From contig PBOR01000052.1 in assembly GCA_002724395.1 (NCBI GenBank), positions 42,938 through 106,937 of the forward strand: DNA of 64,000 nucleotides, read 5' to 3'. This DNA comes from Rhodospirillaceae bacterium (GTDB lineage: Bacteria > Pseudomonadota > Alphaproteobacteria > UBA8366). Below the pieces are notes generated by a model. That model was not told where the DNA came from, did no database searches, and saw only the letters and a list, made by a program, of their open reading frames with translations. The position numbers and the translations under genes are program-made. Below are positions 33,960-44,165 of this stretch, in pieces (position 1 is the stretch's first letter; each line of letters begins with the position of its first letter).

Positions 33960-35171
33960 TTGAGCAAAGCTATGGCGACAGAGACTCCCCTCCCACTTAA
34001 GGGGCTGAAGGTAATCGATGTGGCGACAGTGATCGCAGGACCGACACTGGCAATGCATCTTGGAGACTTTGGCGCCGATGTTCTAAAAATAGAGCATCCG
34101 CGCGGCGATGTGCTGCGAGTGACCGGCTATCAAAAAGATGGCGTTGGGTTGTGGTATAAAATGGCGAACCGCAATAAACGCGGTATCACACTTAATTTTT
34201 CTAAAAATAAGGGCCAGGCACTTTTCAAAAAACTGGTCATGGACGCGGATGTTCTAATAGAGAATTTTCGCACCGGTACAATGGAAAAATGGGGTCTTGG
34301 TTGGGAAGATCTGCGGGCGATTAACCCGAAACTTGTTATGGTGCGACTGACGGGATTCGGTCAAACAGGCCCTTATAAGAATAGGCCGGGATTTGGTACT
34401 ATAGCCGAAGTATTCAGCGGATTTGCCCATATTACCGGTGATGAGGACGGTCCACCGACCCTGCCTAATTTCGGTCTCGCAGATTGCATTGCCGCATCTT
34501 ACGGTGCTTCGGCGGTTATGTACGCCTTATACCATCGAGACGTACAAGGTGGAGAAGGCCAGTTTATCGACCTTTCGATCTACGAGCCGATCTTTCAGGT
34601 TCTGGGGCCGCAGCCTTTGCAATATGATCAGCTCGGTGTGGTTCAACACCGTATGGGCAATCGCTCTAAGAATAATGCGCCGCGCAATACTTACGAAACG
34701 AGGGACGGCCAATGGGTTGCGATTTCTACCAACGCGCCGGCTATTGTCACACGGGTACTGACTTTGTGCGGGGGTCCTGAAGTTTCTTCTGATCCGAGGT
34801 TTTCGACGCCGCAAAGTCGCGTTGAACATATCGACGAAGTCGATGGCATTGTTGCCCGGTGGGTTAAGGCACGCAATCTTGATGAAGTGCTAGCTAAATT
34901 TGAAGAAGCGGAGGCGGCTATTGGCCCAGCCTACGACATAGCGCAAATATTTAAAGATCCCCAATACCAGGCGCGCAACGATATTGTGACTGTGGAAGAC
35001 GAAGACCTGGGCCCGCTCAAAATGGCCAACGCCTTTCCGTTTCTCTCTGAAACACCAGCAAAGATCCGTCATTCCGGTCAGCGTTTGGGGCAATCCAATG
35101 AAGAAGTTTATCGGGAACTTGGTCTGTCTGCAGACGACCTAGCCAAACTAAAAGACGATGGTGTGATTTGA
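33960..35171 (+). CDS. CaiB/BaiF family III CoA-transferase
   Basis: PLKGLKVIDVATVIAGPTLAMHLGDFGADVLKIEHP; NRNKRGITLN. Confidence 0.95.
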   Translation: MSKAMATETPLPLKGLKVIDVATVIAGPTLAMHLGDFGADVLKIEHPRGDVLRVTGYQKDGVGLWYKMANRNKRGITLNFSKNKGQALFKKLVMDADVLIENFRTGTMEKWGLGWEDLRAINPKLVMVRLTGFGQTGPYKNRPGFGTIAEVFSGFAHITGDEDGPPTLPNFGLADCIAASYGASAVMYALYHRDVQGGEGQFIDLSIYEPIFQVLGPQPLQYDQLGVVQHRMGNRSKNNAPRNTYETRDGQWVAISTNAPAIVTRVLTLCGGPEVSSDPRFSTPQSRVEHIDEVDGIVARWVKARNLDEVLAKFEEAEAAIGPAYDIAQIFKDPQYQARNDIVTVEDEDLGPLKMANAFPFLSETPAKIRHSGQRLGQSNEEVYRELGLSADDLAKLKDDGVI

Positions 35172-35329
35172 TTTTATCTTGAAAACGCACCTTTGTGATC
35201 ATAGTTAGCAGTCGGATCTTCCTTTAAAGAACTTACTCCGCTTAACACGAATACGTCTCTAGATTTGTCTACTCGGAAGTAGGGTTTTCCGATGATGCGA
35301 AAGTGATGATTGTATAAAATAAAGCCGCC

Positions 35330-37051
35330 CTATAAAGGCTCAGCGATGACATTAAAGGCGATGCTAATGCGTCGATCAATCACACCAGTGGGAATGGTAC
35401 GGTGAAACATATATCCGGGAAATAAAATTAATTTACCTACTTCGGGCTCGATCATGATGGTTTCCGGGTCAAGTGGCACCGGGAAATCCGGGGGTGGCGG
35501 GCCAAATTCGATCCAGCCGGGTTGTTTTTTGTTGCCGGAATTCACTACGTCTGGCAACTGAACATAATAAACGCCGCTGAGCCACGCGGTGTTATGGGCA
35601 TGGGAAATTTGATGTCCGGGTCCGTCGAGGACAATACCCCAAGCATTGAGCCACCAATTGTCAGGCTTGCCGGCGATAAAGGGGTGACTAGGATCGTTTG
35701 GTAGGCTTGCGATATAGCTCTCGATTTCTTTCTCTAGAACATGTTGGAATACGGAGAACGGTCCCATCGGTTCTTCAAAAAGTTCCCCAGAGTGATAGCC
35801 GTCGCGGGTAGCGTTGCGTGGCGGAGACAAAATCAGAGAGGGGTGAGCAAGCAAATGGTCTGACAGCGCTTGGTTGAAGTCGTTTAAGTTCTCGAATTCA
35901 TTCGGCGTTTTAATGATTGTGGGGCGTAGGAAACTGTCGAAGTCTACAAGGTTTCTGACCTTTTTACGTTCGCCAAGCCCCTCAAGTACCAGCGACAGGG
36001 TAACCAAAACGTGCGTATCTCCGGGGTTATTTTGTAAATAGGTCTCAGCAGTTTTGCGGGCGGCCTCTCCGTTGCCAGCAGCAAGCTGGCATTGTGCCAA
36101 GGCGGCAACAGCGATGTTGTCTGAATGTTTGTCAACCGCCACTTCAAACTCATATACAGCTTCCTCAAACCGTTCGGCCTCTTGCAGTAATATGCCCAGT
36201 AAAATGTCATCCCCGCGATAGGCTGGGCGGAGACGATAGGCCTTTTCGCAGGTCTTGATGGCCCGGTCTAGATCGCCCAATTCTTGGTAAGCACGAGCGA
36301 GATAGAGAAAGGCTTCCGCATAGTCTGGCTTTAAGCGTATTGCCTCCTCGTAGGACGGTATAGCTTCAGCCCACTGACCTTTCTTGGCCAAACACCGAGC
36401 TAGTTTGTAGTTTGGGAGCGGGTGTGAATGATCTAATGCAACGGCGCTTCTGTAAATCTCCTCCGCTTCATCCATTCGGTAGAGGTCTAGTAGCAACTGT
36501 CCCTGCTGTAGTTTTAATTCAATTAACAGCGGGTGCCGTCCAATCATTTCATTTAAAATTGACACAGCTTCCGAGGCACGCTCCGTTTGGCTGAGTAACC
36601 GTGCTAAGTCGATACAAAGCTGATCGTGTTTTGGGTCTAAACGCCGGGCGGTCTCCAATGTTGCGATAGCGCTTGCATCATCATTCATCTCCTCCAAAAC
36701 TTTTGCCATGCCGAGATATAGATCAATGTTCTCTGGGGCTGCGGTGATGGCCTTGCGATATGCTTTGCTGGCCTCTAGGAGGCGGCCAATTTGTCCTAAG
36801 ATAGCGGCCCTATTGCCTAAATAATGTGGTGACTGAGGTGCTAGAGAAATAGCTCGCTCAATGAGTGTGAGTCCTTGCTCGGATTCCCCTGATTCATGTT
36901 TCAATAGCCCGAAGAAATGCAGAGCCTCGTTATGGTTGGGGTCGGCCAAGAGAATTTCTTGGTATAAAGCTGCAGCTTCGGAATAGTTCCCTGATTGGTG
37001 AGCGGCCATTGCCGATTCTAATAATTTTTCTAAGTCGCGAACCTTAACCAC
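35330..37051 (-). CDS. TPR protein with C-terminal 2OG-Fe(II) oxygenase-like domain
   Basis: Repeated TPR units; C-terminus HAHNTAWLSGVYYVQLP...KLILFPGYMFHRTIPTGVIDRRISIAFNV. Confidence 0.85.
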   Translation of the reverse strand: MVKVRDLEKLLESAMAAHQSGNYSEAAALYQEILLADPNHNEALHFFGLLKHESGESEQGLTLIERAISLAPQSPHYLGNRAAILGQIGRLLEASKAYRKAITAAPENIDLYLGMAKVLEEMNDDASAIATLETARRLDPKHDQLCIDLARLLSQTERASEAVSILNEMIGRHPLLIELKLQQGQLLLDLYRMDEAEEIYRSAVALDHSHPLPNYKLARCLAKKGQWAEAIPSYEEAIRLKPDYAEAFLYLARAYQELGDLDRAIKTCEKAYRLRPAYRGDDILLGILLQEAERFEEAVYEFEVAVDKHSDNIAVAALAQCQLAAGNGEAARKTAETYLQNNPGDTHVLVTLSLVLEGLGERKKVRNLVDFDSFLRPTIIKTPNEFENLNDFNQALSDHLLAHPSLILSPPRNATRDGYHSGELFEEPMGPFSVFQHVLEKEIESYIASLPNDPSHPFIAGKPDNWWLNAWGIVLDGPGHQISHAHNTAWLSGVYYVQLPDVVNSGNKKQPGWIEFGPPPPDFPVPLDPETIMIEPEVGKLILFPGYMFHRTIPTGVIDRRISIAFNVIAEPL

Positions 37052-37105
37052 TATTGCCGCCGCTTTTTTGTAATGGACGTACCGGGTGTCATTGTGGCCA
37101 CCAGC

Positions 37106-38758
37106 TTAACTCGACTCAATTGCCTCTATTGTAGTGGAAGGAGAAATGTGATTCAGGCTAATCCGCGTTTCAACTACCGCGGCGCCGTCATGCTTGAAGG
37201 CAGCAGCGACGGTTTCAGCAACTTCGCTCTCATTTTGAATTAGAAACCCTTTAGCACCGAAAGATTCACCCCAGGCGGCAAAATCGGGATTTTGCAGTTC
37301 GGTCGCGGTGACCCGACCAGGGAAATTCTTGGCCTGGTGCATGCGGATGGTACCGTAGGCGCCATTATTGGCGATAAATAATTTCAGCGGCACGCCATAT
37401 TGCACGGCAGTTGCCAATTCATTGCCAGTCATCATCACCCCACCATCGCCACAGAAAGCAACCACTTGACGGCCCGGTGTAGACAAGCCGCCCGCGACTG
37501 CGCACGGCACGCCGGGCCCCATGGCGCCTACGGTTGCGCCGAGGAAATCGTTCTTTTGTGTGAGATGCAGGAATTGCGATGGCCAACTAGAAAAGTTACC
37601 TGCGTCGGTAGTCACTACTGCATCTTCGTCCAAATGCTTGCTAATTTCTTGAATGACATGACCGAATACAACTCCGTCGTTTGAAGATACCGGGGTCCAC
37701 GCCATGATGTTTTGGTGGGTTCTATTCAATTTCCCAACCCATTCTGACCGATCTTTCCGCTCGCCACCGGCGGCTAGCATTGTATTTAGAAACTCTTTCG
37801 GATCACATGCGATGCCCAACGTCGGGTGCCAGAGGCGGCCTATTTCCTGCGGGTCTGGCCAAACATGGATTAGTGGATGATCCGGCTTTGGTGCGCGCGG
37901 GAATGTGAAGCTCTGGCTCATGGACGGGCCGCCTCGGTCGCCAATAATGAGCATGAGATCTGTGGTCTTCATCAAATTAAGCAATTCTACCGGTGCGCGG
38001 TTGGGCAATCGGCCCGCCGCATGGGAGTGTTGGCTGTCGAAGACATGGAAGCGCCGTTGAGGAGAGGCTACCGGTACATCGAACGCTTCCGCGAAAGCGG
38101 TCAGCGCCGCCATACATTCCGGCCCCTTGATTAAGCCACCGGCAATAGCCAAGGGGCGTTCGGCTTTACTTAACATTTCGAGGGCTTGCTCAGTGTATGC
38201 TTGCGATGGCCCGGATTTAGGCAATGGTACCGGCGATACGATGTCAGACTTGCTATCGCCGTAAAGCACATCTTCCGGCAAAACGACGACCACTGGTCCC
38301 GGCGTCCCAGCCTGGGCTACATGAAAGGCACGAGCAATGTACTCACCAAGTCTGTCCCCATCGACAGCCTCTATCACTAGCTTTGCCGTATCAGAAAATG
38401 TTTTTGAATAATTCATTTCTTGGAGTGCCATGCGGCCTAGTTCTTCCAGCTCGGCTTGACCAACCAAGAAAACTACTGGCTCTGCATCGTGATAGGCAAC
38501 ATGTAACGAGATGGCTGCATTCATGGCGCCAGGCCCACGACTAATGATGCAAACGCCGGGTTTGCCGGTTAGTTTGCCATGTGCAACCGCCATTAAACCG
38601 GCACCGCTCTCGTGACGGCAGACCACCAATTTCATTTTAGGAAATTCGAGAAACGCGTCAGTGATCGGCAAATAACTTTCGCCAGGAACACAATAAGCGA
38701 CTTCGACACCGTGGGCGTCAAGGGTTGCGGCAATTACTTTGGCAGCGCCTGTGGGCAT
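37106..38758 (-). CDS. Thiamine pyrophosphate-dependent enzyme (acetolactate synthase-like)
   Basis: YCVPGESYLPITDAF; SRGPGAMNAAISLHVA; CGDGGVMMTGNELATAVQYGVPLKLFIANNGAYGTIRMHQ. Confidence 0.92.
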   Translation of the reverse strand: MPTGAAKVIAATLDAHGVEVAYCVPGESYLPITDAFLEFPKMKLVVCRHESGAGLMAVAHGKLTGKPGVCIISRGPGAMNAAISLHVAYHDAEPVVFLVGQAELEELGRMALQEMNYSKTFSDTAKLVIEAVDGDRLGEYIARAFHVAQAGTPGPVVVVLPEDVLYGDSKSDIVSPVPLPKSGPSQAYTEQALEMLSKAERPLAIAGGLIKGPECMAALTAFAEAFDVPVASPQRRFHVFDSQHSHAAGRLPNRAPVELLNLMKTTDLMLIIGDRGGPSMSQSFTFPRAPKPDHPLIHVWPDPQEIGRLWHPTLGIACDPKEFLNTMLAAGGERKDRSEWVGKLNRTHQNIMAWTPVSSNDGVVFGHVIQEISKHLDEDAVVTTDAGNFSSWPSQFLHLTQKNDFLGATVGAMGPGVPCAVAGGLSTPGRQVVAFCGDGGVMMTGNELATAVQYGVPLKLFIANNGAYGTIRMHQAKNFPGRVTATELQNPDFAAWGESFGAKGFLIQNESEVAETVAAAFKHDGAAVVETRISLNHISPSTTIEAIESS

Positions 38759-38887
38759 AAGATAATTCTCCCTAGAAGATCGTTGTGCACAAGAATACTT
38801 TGCCGCTAAAAGCGGCCTTTGGCTGACTTTTTAAGCTGAAGCTCGGTCGAGGTCTAGCTACCGCCGAGTTACAACAAAATTCTAAAT

Positions 38888-39634
38888 TCAATCGAGCTTT
38901 ATCATTTTCGCAATTTCAATGGGGAATGGGAAAACGATAGTGTTGGTTTTGTCGCTGGCAATATCTTGCAGGCTTTTCAGGTAGCGTAGTTGCATTGCTT
39001 GCGGTTCTTTAGCAAGTGCATTTGCAGCCTCCACTATTTTCTCCGCAGCTTCTTGCTCGCCGAGTGCATTGATAACCATAGCGCGCCTGATCCTCTCTGC
39101 TTCTGCTTGACGGGCAATAGCTCGGACCATGCTTTCATCAATATCTACATGTTTGATTTCCACATTTGCGACTTTGATACCCCAAGCATCGGTTTGTGCA
39201 TCGAGAATTTCCTGCAAATCCGTATTGAGTTTGTCTCTCTCGGAGAGCATTTCGTCAAGCTCATGTTTACCTAATACAGACCGAAGCGTGGTTTGCGCCA
39301 GCTGACTGGTCGCTGCCATATAGTTTTCTACTTGGATTATGGCTTTTGAGGGTTCGATAATACGGAAATAGATTACCGCATTCACTTTAACCGATACGTT
39401 ATCTTTAGAAATCACGTCCTGTGTCGGCACATCTACTACAAGTGTTCTTAGATCTACCCGGTTCATAGTTTGGATAAATGGGATCAGGATGATCAGGCCA
39501 GGTCCCTTTACTGAGGTGAAGCGCCCGAGGGTAAACGTGACGCCTCGATCATATTCACGCAAAACCTTGATTGAGGTACCAAGTATTATGATAGTTACAA
39601 TAAGTAACGGCGCCCATATGTAAATCTGTGTCAT
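38888..39634 (-). CDS. Slipin / SPFH (stomatin-like) protein
   Basis: [41 protein letters not shown]. Confidence 0.95.
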   Translation of the reverse strand: MTQIYIWAPLLIVTIIILGTSIKVLREYDRGVTFTLGRFTSVKGPGLIILIPFIQTMNRVDLRTLVVDVPTQDVISKDNVSVKVNAVIYFRIIEPSKAIIQVENYMAATSQLAQTTLRSVLGKHELDEMLSERDKLNTDLQEILDAQTDAWGIKVANVEIKHVDIDESMVRAIARQAEAERIRRAMVINALGEQEAAEKIVEAANALAKEPQAMQLRYLKSLQDIASDKTNTIVFPFPIEIAKMIKLD

Positions 39635-41166
39635 GTTGATTCTTCCCTGATGTCATTGGTACTCTTTTTTTGTTCGGTTTTATCCGAGGGCTCCCCTACG
39701 AGGACGTTAAGCCCGTCCACTTGTTTTATTTCGACTTGTTGACCCTTTTTAAACTTAGGATCTCCGGTAGCCTTCCAACGTTCTCCATCGGCCCAAATAA
39801 ATCCTTGACCGCGGGTCCATTCAAGTATCTGTGCAGGGTTACCAATCATGGTGCCTGTCCCAGTAGCTAACGGTTTGCGGAAACTTCGCCAGGCAAAACC
39901 CAGTACAAGTATAAATAGCAGCCCACATAATATGGAAGTGGATATAATGATCGGCCAGGATAGACGGAATTCTGGTGATTCTGCATCGAATAGTAAGGTT
40001 GCCCCGATAACGAACCCAATCAATCCACCTATGCCCAATATGCCGAACGAAGGTAAAAATGCCTCTGCTATCATTAAGGCTAGTCCTAATAGAACAAGAC
40101 TAGCGCCGGTATAATTTAACGGTAAAATATTCATGGCATAAAGGCCTAGCAACAAACAAATGCCGCCTATAACCCCTGGGCCAACAAGACCAGGGTGCCA
40201 GAATTCGAAGATGATGCCGTAAATGCCGATCAGCATCAAAATAAATGCAACATTGGGGTTTGTGATGACAGATAGAAACTTCATTTGCCAATCTGGCTTT
40301 ATCCGTTCTGTCACCATTCCCTTAGTTTTAATTGTGACTTTTGTTTTACCTAATTCGACTACGCGCCCGTCGATTTTCTCCAAAAGCTCTCCCATGTCAC
40401 GTGCGGTAAAATCGATAACCTTAATTTCGAGTGCCTCTTTAGACGGCAGACTTGCTGCCTCGCGGACCGCTTTCTCCGCCCACTCCACGTTGCGGCCCCG
40501 TAATTGGGCGAGGCTTTTTATATAAGCGACTAAATCATTAACCATCTTGGACTTTTTGGGGTCATCCGGGACGAGTTCTTCATTTGGTACATCGGCTTTT
40601 TTGTTAGAGCTTTTGTCCTTTGTCTGATTTTTGTCTGAGCCTTGTATTCCCGCGGGCTTATTAGTTTTTTCTTTATCCCTCTTTTCACTCTCGGTTAATT
40701 TTTCGAGAATTTTTTCAGTTAAATCCTTTTTCTCCTTGCTGTCTTTGCCGGGGCTGCCTGGCCCGCCCAATTGTATCGGTGTAGCTGCACCTACATTTGT
40801 GCCTGGCGTCATTGCGGCAACATGACCCGCATAAAGAATAAAAGTGCCCGCACTTGCTGCATGCGCTCCAGCGGGAGATACATAAACGGCAACCGGCACT
40901 TTAGCGGTTAGAATTTCAGTGATGATCTCTCGCGTACTGGTGACCAAGCCCCCGGGGGTGTTCATTTCAAGAATAATGAGATCTACTTGTTTTTCATGGG
41001 CGGTTTTAAAGGCTCGGTTTAGATATTGTGCGGTTGCGGGGCCAATAGCGCCTTTGATTTCCAGGATGGCCGCGCGTGGCGAAGTGTCCCGGGTTTCCTC
41101 TTTTGCAACGGCTACTAGCATGGTAGCAAAAGCTAAAATTAGGCCGAACAGTATCTTTCGTAGCAT
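39631..41166 (-). CDS. NfeD family membrane-bound serine protease
   Basis: [55 protein letters not shown]-terminal NfeD OB domain; overlaps slipin. Confidence 0.94.
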   Translation of the reverse strand: MLRKILFGLILAFATMLVAVAKEETRDTSPRAAILEIKGAIGPATAQYLNRAFKTAHEKQVDLIILEMNTPGGLVTSTREIITEILTAKVPVAVYVSPAGAHAASAGTFILYAGHVAAMTPGTNVGAATPIQLGGPGSPGKDSKEKKDLTEKILEKLTESEKRDKEKTNKPAGIQGSDKNQTKDKSSNKKADVPNEELVPDDPKKSKMVNDLVAYIKSLAQLRGRNVEWAEKAVREAASLPSKEALEIKVIDFTARDMGELLEKIDGRVVELGKTKVTIKTKGMVTERIKPDWQMKFLSVITNPNVAFILMLIGIYGIIFEFWHPGLVGPGVIGGICLLLGLYAMNILPLNYTGASLVLLGLALMIAEAFLPSFGILGIGGLIGFVIGATLLFDAESPEFRLSWPIIISTSILCGLLFILVLGFAWRSFRKPLATGTGTMIGNPAQILEWTRGQGFIWADGERWKATGDPKFKKGQQVEIKQVDGLNVLVGEPSDKTEQKKSTNDIREEST

Positions 41167-41325
41167 CGAACTATAACTCCCCCGCCAATGTATTGGCGCA
41201 GTCGTAAAGTGTAACGCCTGATTAGCTAGGAGTCTCGACTAATTGCCTTTAAATATGAAGGATGACATGTAATACGCACTCAGCCCGATCGGTTTAGTGT
41301 TTGATTAAAAAATAGAGGATTTAAA

Positions 41326-42120
41326 ATGGGGAAGACGACCAAGAACCTAGAAGATAAGGCTTTTAACTTTATTCGTGTAGCGCCACGTCCGGCCAAACCA
41401 CGTAACCACGGCATGACACTTGTAGCTGACCGTGGTGTCGGCATGCATGCACAAGAAGATTTATTGCAATCGGCCGGTGATTTCGTTGATATGGTAAAAA
41501 TCGGTATCGGCGCTTTTCGGCTACAAACCGAAGATTTTTTGAAGCAGAAAATTGATGCGCTTCACGCAAACGATGTAGAAGTTTTTTTCGCGGGTGATTT
41601 GATGGAAGCGGCCTTCCTGCAAGGAAAGTCTGAAGAATTATATAAAAAGGTCAAAGAGCTCGGCAGCGATGCGGTTGAGGTGTCCTCTGCCCAGGTTTCT
41701 ATGTCGATAGACGACAAGTGCCGCTTGATTAAAATGGCATCCGATGCGGGCCTGAAAGTCGTCGCGGAAGCGGGCCAAAAGGGTCATGATAACTGGACTA
41801 ACAGCCTGAGCTATATCAACAAGCAGATTGAAGCCTATTTTGAGGCTGGTGCTTGGAAAACACTTATTCAGGGTGAGGGTGTTTCGGAGGGCGTTGAGGA
41901 CCGTAAGGAAGACTTAATGTTGAACATCGCAGCGGCTTTTGATGTCAAAGACCTGATCTTTCAAGCCAAAGATGGCGGGACCCAAGCCTTTTATGTAAAT
42001 ACGCTGGGTAATATAGTGAATTTGGATGTTGATTATGATCAAGTAATTGATCTCGAGTTGATGCGCCGTAACATCAGGAAACATGGTTTGTTTGGGCTTG
42101 TCTCGAGTTCGGGTGAATGA
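41326..42120 (+). CDS. Phosphosulfolactate synthase-like protein (ComA family)
   Basis: RPAKPRNHGMTLVADRGVG; GDFVDMVKIGIGAFRL; LKVVAEAGQKG. Confidence 0.8.
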   Translation: MGKTTKNLEDKAFNFIRVAPRPAKPRNHGMTLVADRGVGMHAQEDLLQSAGDFVDMVKIGIGAFRLQTEDFLKQKIDALHANDVEVFFAGDLMEAAFLQGKSEELYKKVKELGSDAVEVSSAQVSMSIDDKCRLIKMASDAGLKVVAEAGQKGHDNWTNSLSYINKQIEAYFEAGAWKTLIQGEGVSEGVEDRKEDLMLNIAAAFDVKDLIFQAKDGGTQAFYVNTLGNIVNLDVDYDQVIDLELMRRNIRKHGLFGLVSSSGE

Positions 42121-42770
42121 AGACAAGGAATACTTATAAATAGCTTTCTTGGGCTTCTAAATATGAAATGGCCGAATTCTGTGATAAAGGCAGAGTTTGG
42201 ATAAATTTGTGCGAAACAGTGCCCTTTTGGGCTTTTGAGCTAGCTTTTTGTTAAAAGTTTCCCAAGCGACGTGACAGTATCTTTTAGAGCAGATGTGCAG
42301 CAAGGCCGTCGTCCTACAAAACCCTACGCTGGGCTGGGCCACTCGGCATCGGTTTCGAAACACGCAATTACATCAATATGAAGGCGTGGTGCGAGATTGC
42401 CTCGCGCACTGATATTGAGTTTGTCTGACCTATGAAGGCTTTAAAGCACTTTACCACAAACTGTGAGTTCTGACATTAACATCATCTGATCTGCAGCGTT
42501 TAGCGCGCGCAATTCCGTTACGTCTGGGCGGTTTGGCACGAGTACCAGCCTGGGAAACCGTGAATCATTTTACAAGAGCACTCGGCTGAGCTTAAGTGTT
42601 AGGATTTGACCTGATTCCTGACGAAGTTGTGGGTGCAAATTAACCATGCCTAACCTTATGTCTTTTGCGCAGGTTAACGTAATAAGGTCGTCTACACATG
42701 CGGCAGATCTCAGTGCTACACTGTCGTTCATTGAAAAGTATTAACACCAAGCAATCGGGGAGAATTTACT

Positions 42771-44156
42771 GTGGCCGACCAACAAACGGGAGCATCCATT
42801 TCAGAAGCCGTCGCCAACTGGTCGTCGGACCTCAAATACAGCGATATGCCGGAAACGGTCTGTTCAATCGTTAAGAAAGTGGTTCTCGACGGCGCCGGCC
42901 TTATGGTTGCCGCCCGTCATGAGGATTATGTTAAAGCTATCGTCGCCTCGGCGGATGGGGATGGACGGTGTACTGCGCTTGGTCATGGCGGCGGGTTCTC
43001 GGCAGCTGATGCGGCTTTCATTAATGGCACTGCGGCGCATGGCGAAGATTATGACGATACTGCTGAAGGCTCGCCCATGCATGCCGGCGGTGCTGTTGGG
43101 CTGCCCACATTGTTTGCGGCCGCTGAGCGGTATGGCTTGAACGGCGAGAGGCTACTTCTTGGGGTGGCTGCATGTATTGAAATTTCGTGCCGCCTAGCGG
43201 TTGTTGCGCCCACTGCGCAGCATCGTGCATCCTTTCACCCCACAGCAGTTCTAGGGTGTTTCGGTGCTACCGTTGGTGCCTCTGTGGCGCTTGGCTTGAA
43301 TACTAAGCAGACCATTGATGCACTCGGCACTGCAGGTAGTTTTGCGGCTGGCATTATTGAGTACCTCGGCGATGGTAGTTGGACTAAACGTATGCACCCA
43401 GGCTGGAATGCTCAATCTGGTTTGCGTGCCGCCTTAATGGGCAAGGCCGGTTTTTTCGGACCCAAATATGTCTTCGAGGGCGAGCACGGTGCTTATGCGG
43501 CCTTTGCCCATCCGGACATTCCGCAAGACTTTGACAAAGTTACTGCGACGCTCGGCAAAGAATGGGTAGCAGATAAAATTACTTTTAAATCTTATGCCTG
43601 CGGCACGATGACCCAGCCATTCATTGATTGTGCGCTTCGCTTCCGCGAGTTGGGCGTAACCCCGGATGAAATTGAAAAAATTGAATGTAATGTGGGCGAA
43701 GGTACTGTCCATCGTCTTTGGGAACCGTTAGGCCTAAAACAAAATATTCCGACGCCCTATGCTGGCAAGTTTTCCGTACCCTACTGTATTGGCATTGGCA
43801 TGGTCGATGGTGCTGCAGGACTGGCTCAGTTCACTGATGATCGGTACCAGGATCCGGTGGCGACTAAGATCGCTCAAAAGGTTGTTTACGTTATTGATCC
43901 AACAAATGAGTATCCGGCGAATTACACAGGTCACCTTAAAGCTACTATGAGAGATGGTACCGTTTATGAATTCGAACAACCCCATATGCGCGGGGGACCA
44001 GTAGAGCCACTGAGTGAAGAAGAGCTTTATGGAAAATTTCGCTCGAACTGCGCTTATGGCGGTTGGGATGATAGCCGGATTGATGCATTACAGGCTTTCT
44101 GCGATAAAATTGGAAGTGCAGATAATATGGATGGTTTGGCTGAATTTCGGGGTTAG
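42771..44156 (+). CDS. MmgE/PrpD family protein
   Basis: AAFINGTAAHGEDYDDT; FHPTAVLGCFGATVGASVALGL; FKSYACGTMTQPFIDCALRF. Confidence 0.93.
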   Translation: MADQQTGASISEAVANWSSDLKYSDMPETVCSIVKKVVLDGAGLMVAARHEDYVKAIVASADGDGRCTALGHGGGFSAADAAFINGTAAHGEDYDDTAEGSPMHAGGAVGLPTLFAAAERYGLNGERLLLGVAACIEISCRLAVVAPTAQHRASFHPTAVLGCFGATVGASVALGLNTKQTIDALGTAGSFAAGIIEYLGDGSWTKRMHPGWNAQSGLRAALMGKAGFFGPKYVFEGEHGAYAAFAHPDIPQDFDKVTATLGKEWVADKITFKSYACGTMTQPFIDCALRFRELGVTPDEIEKIECNVGEGTVHRLWEPLGLKQNIPTPYAGKFSVPYCIGIGMVDGAAGLAQFTDDRYQDPVATKIAQKVVYVIDPTNEYPANYTGHLKATMRDGTVYEFEQPHMRGGPVEPLSEEELYGKFRSNCAYGGWDDSRIDALQAFCDKIGSADNMDGLAEFRG

Positions 44157-44165
44157 CGAGACCAC

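Noticed and set aside
42121-42770. 650-bp gap considered as a possible RNA gene or pseudogene
   Set aside because: No convincing structure, terminator or family motif found by eye; the 42157-42363 ORF has no recognisable domain.
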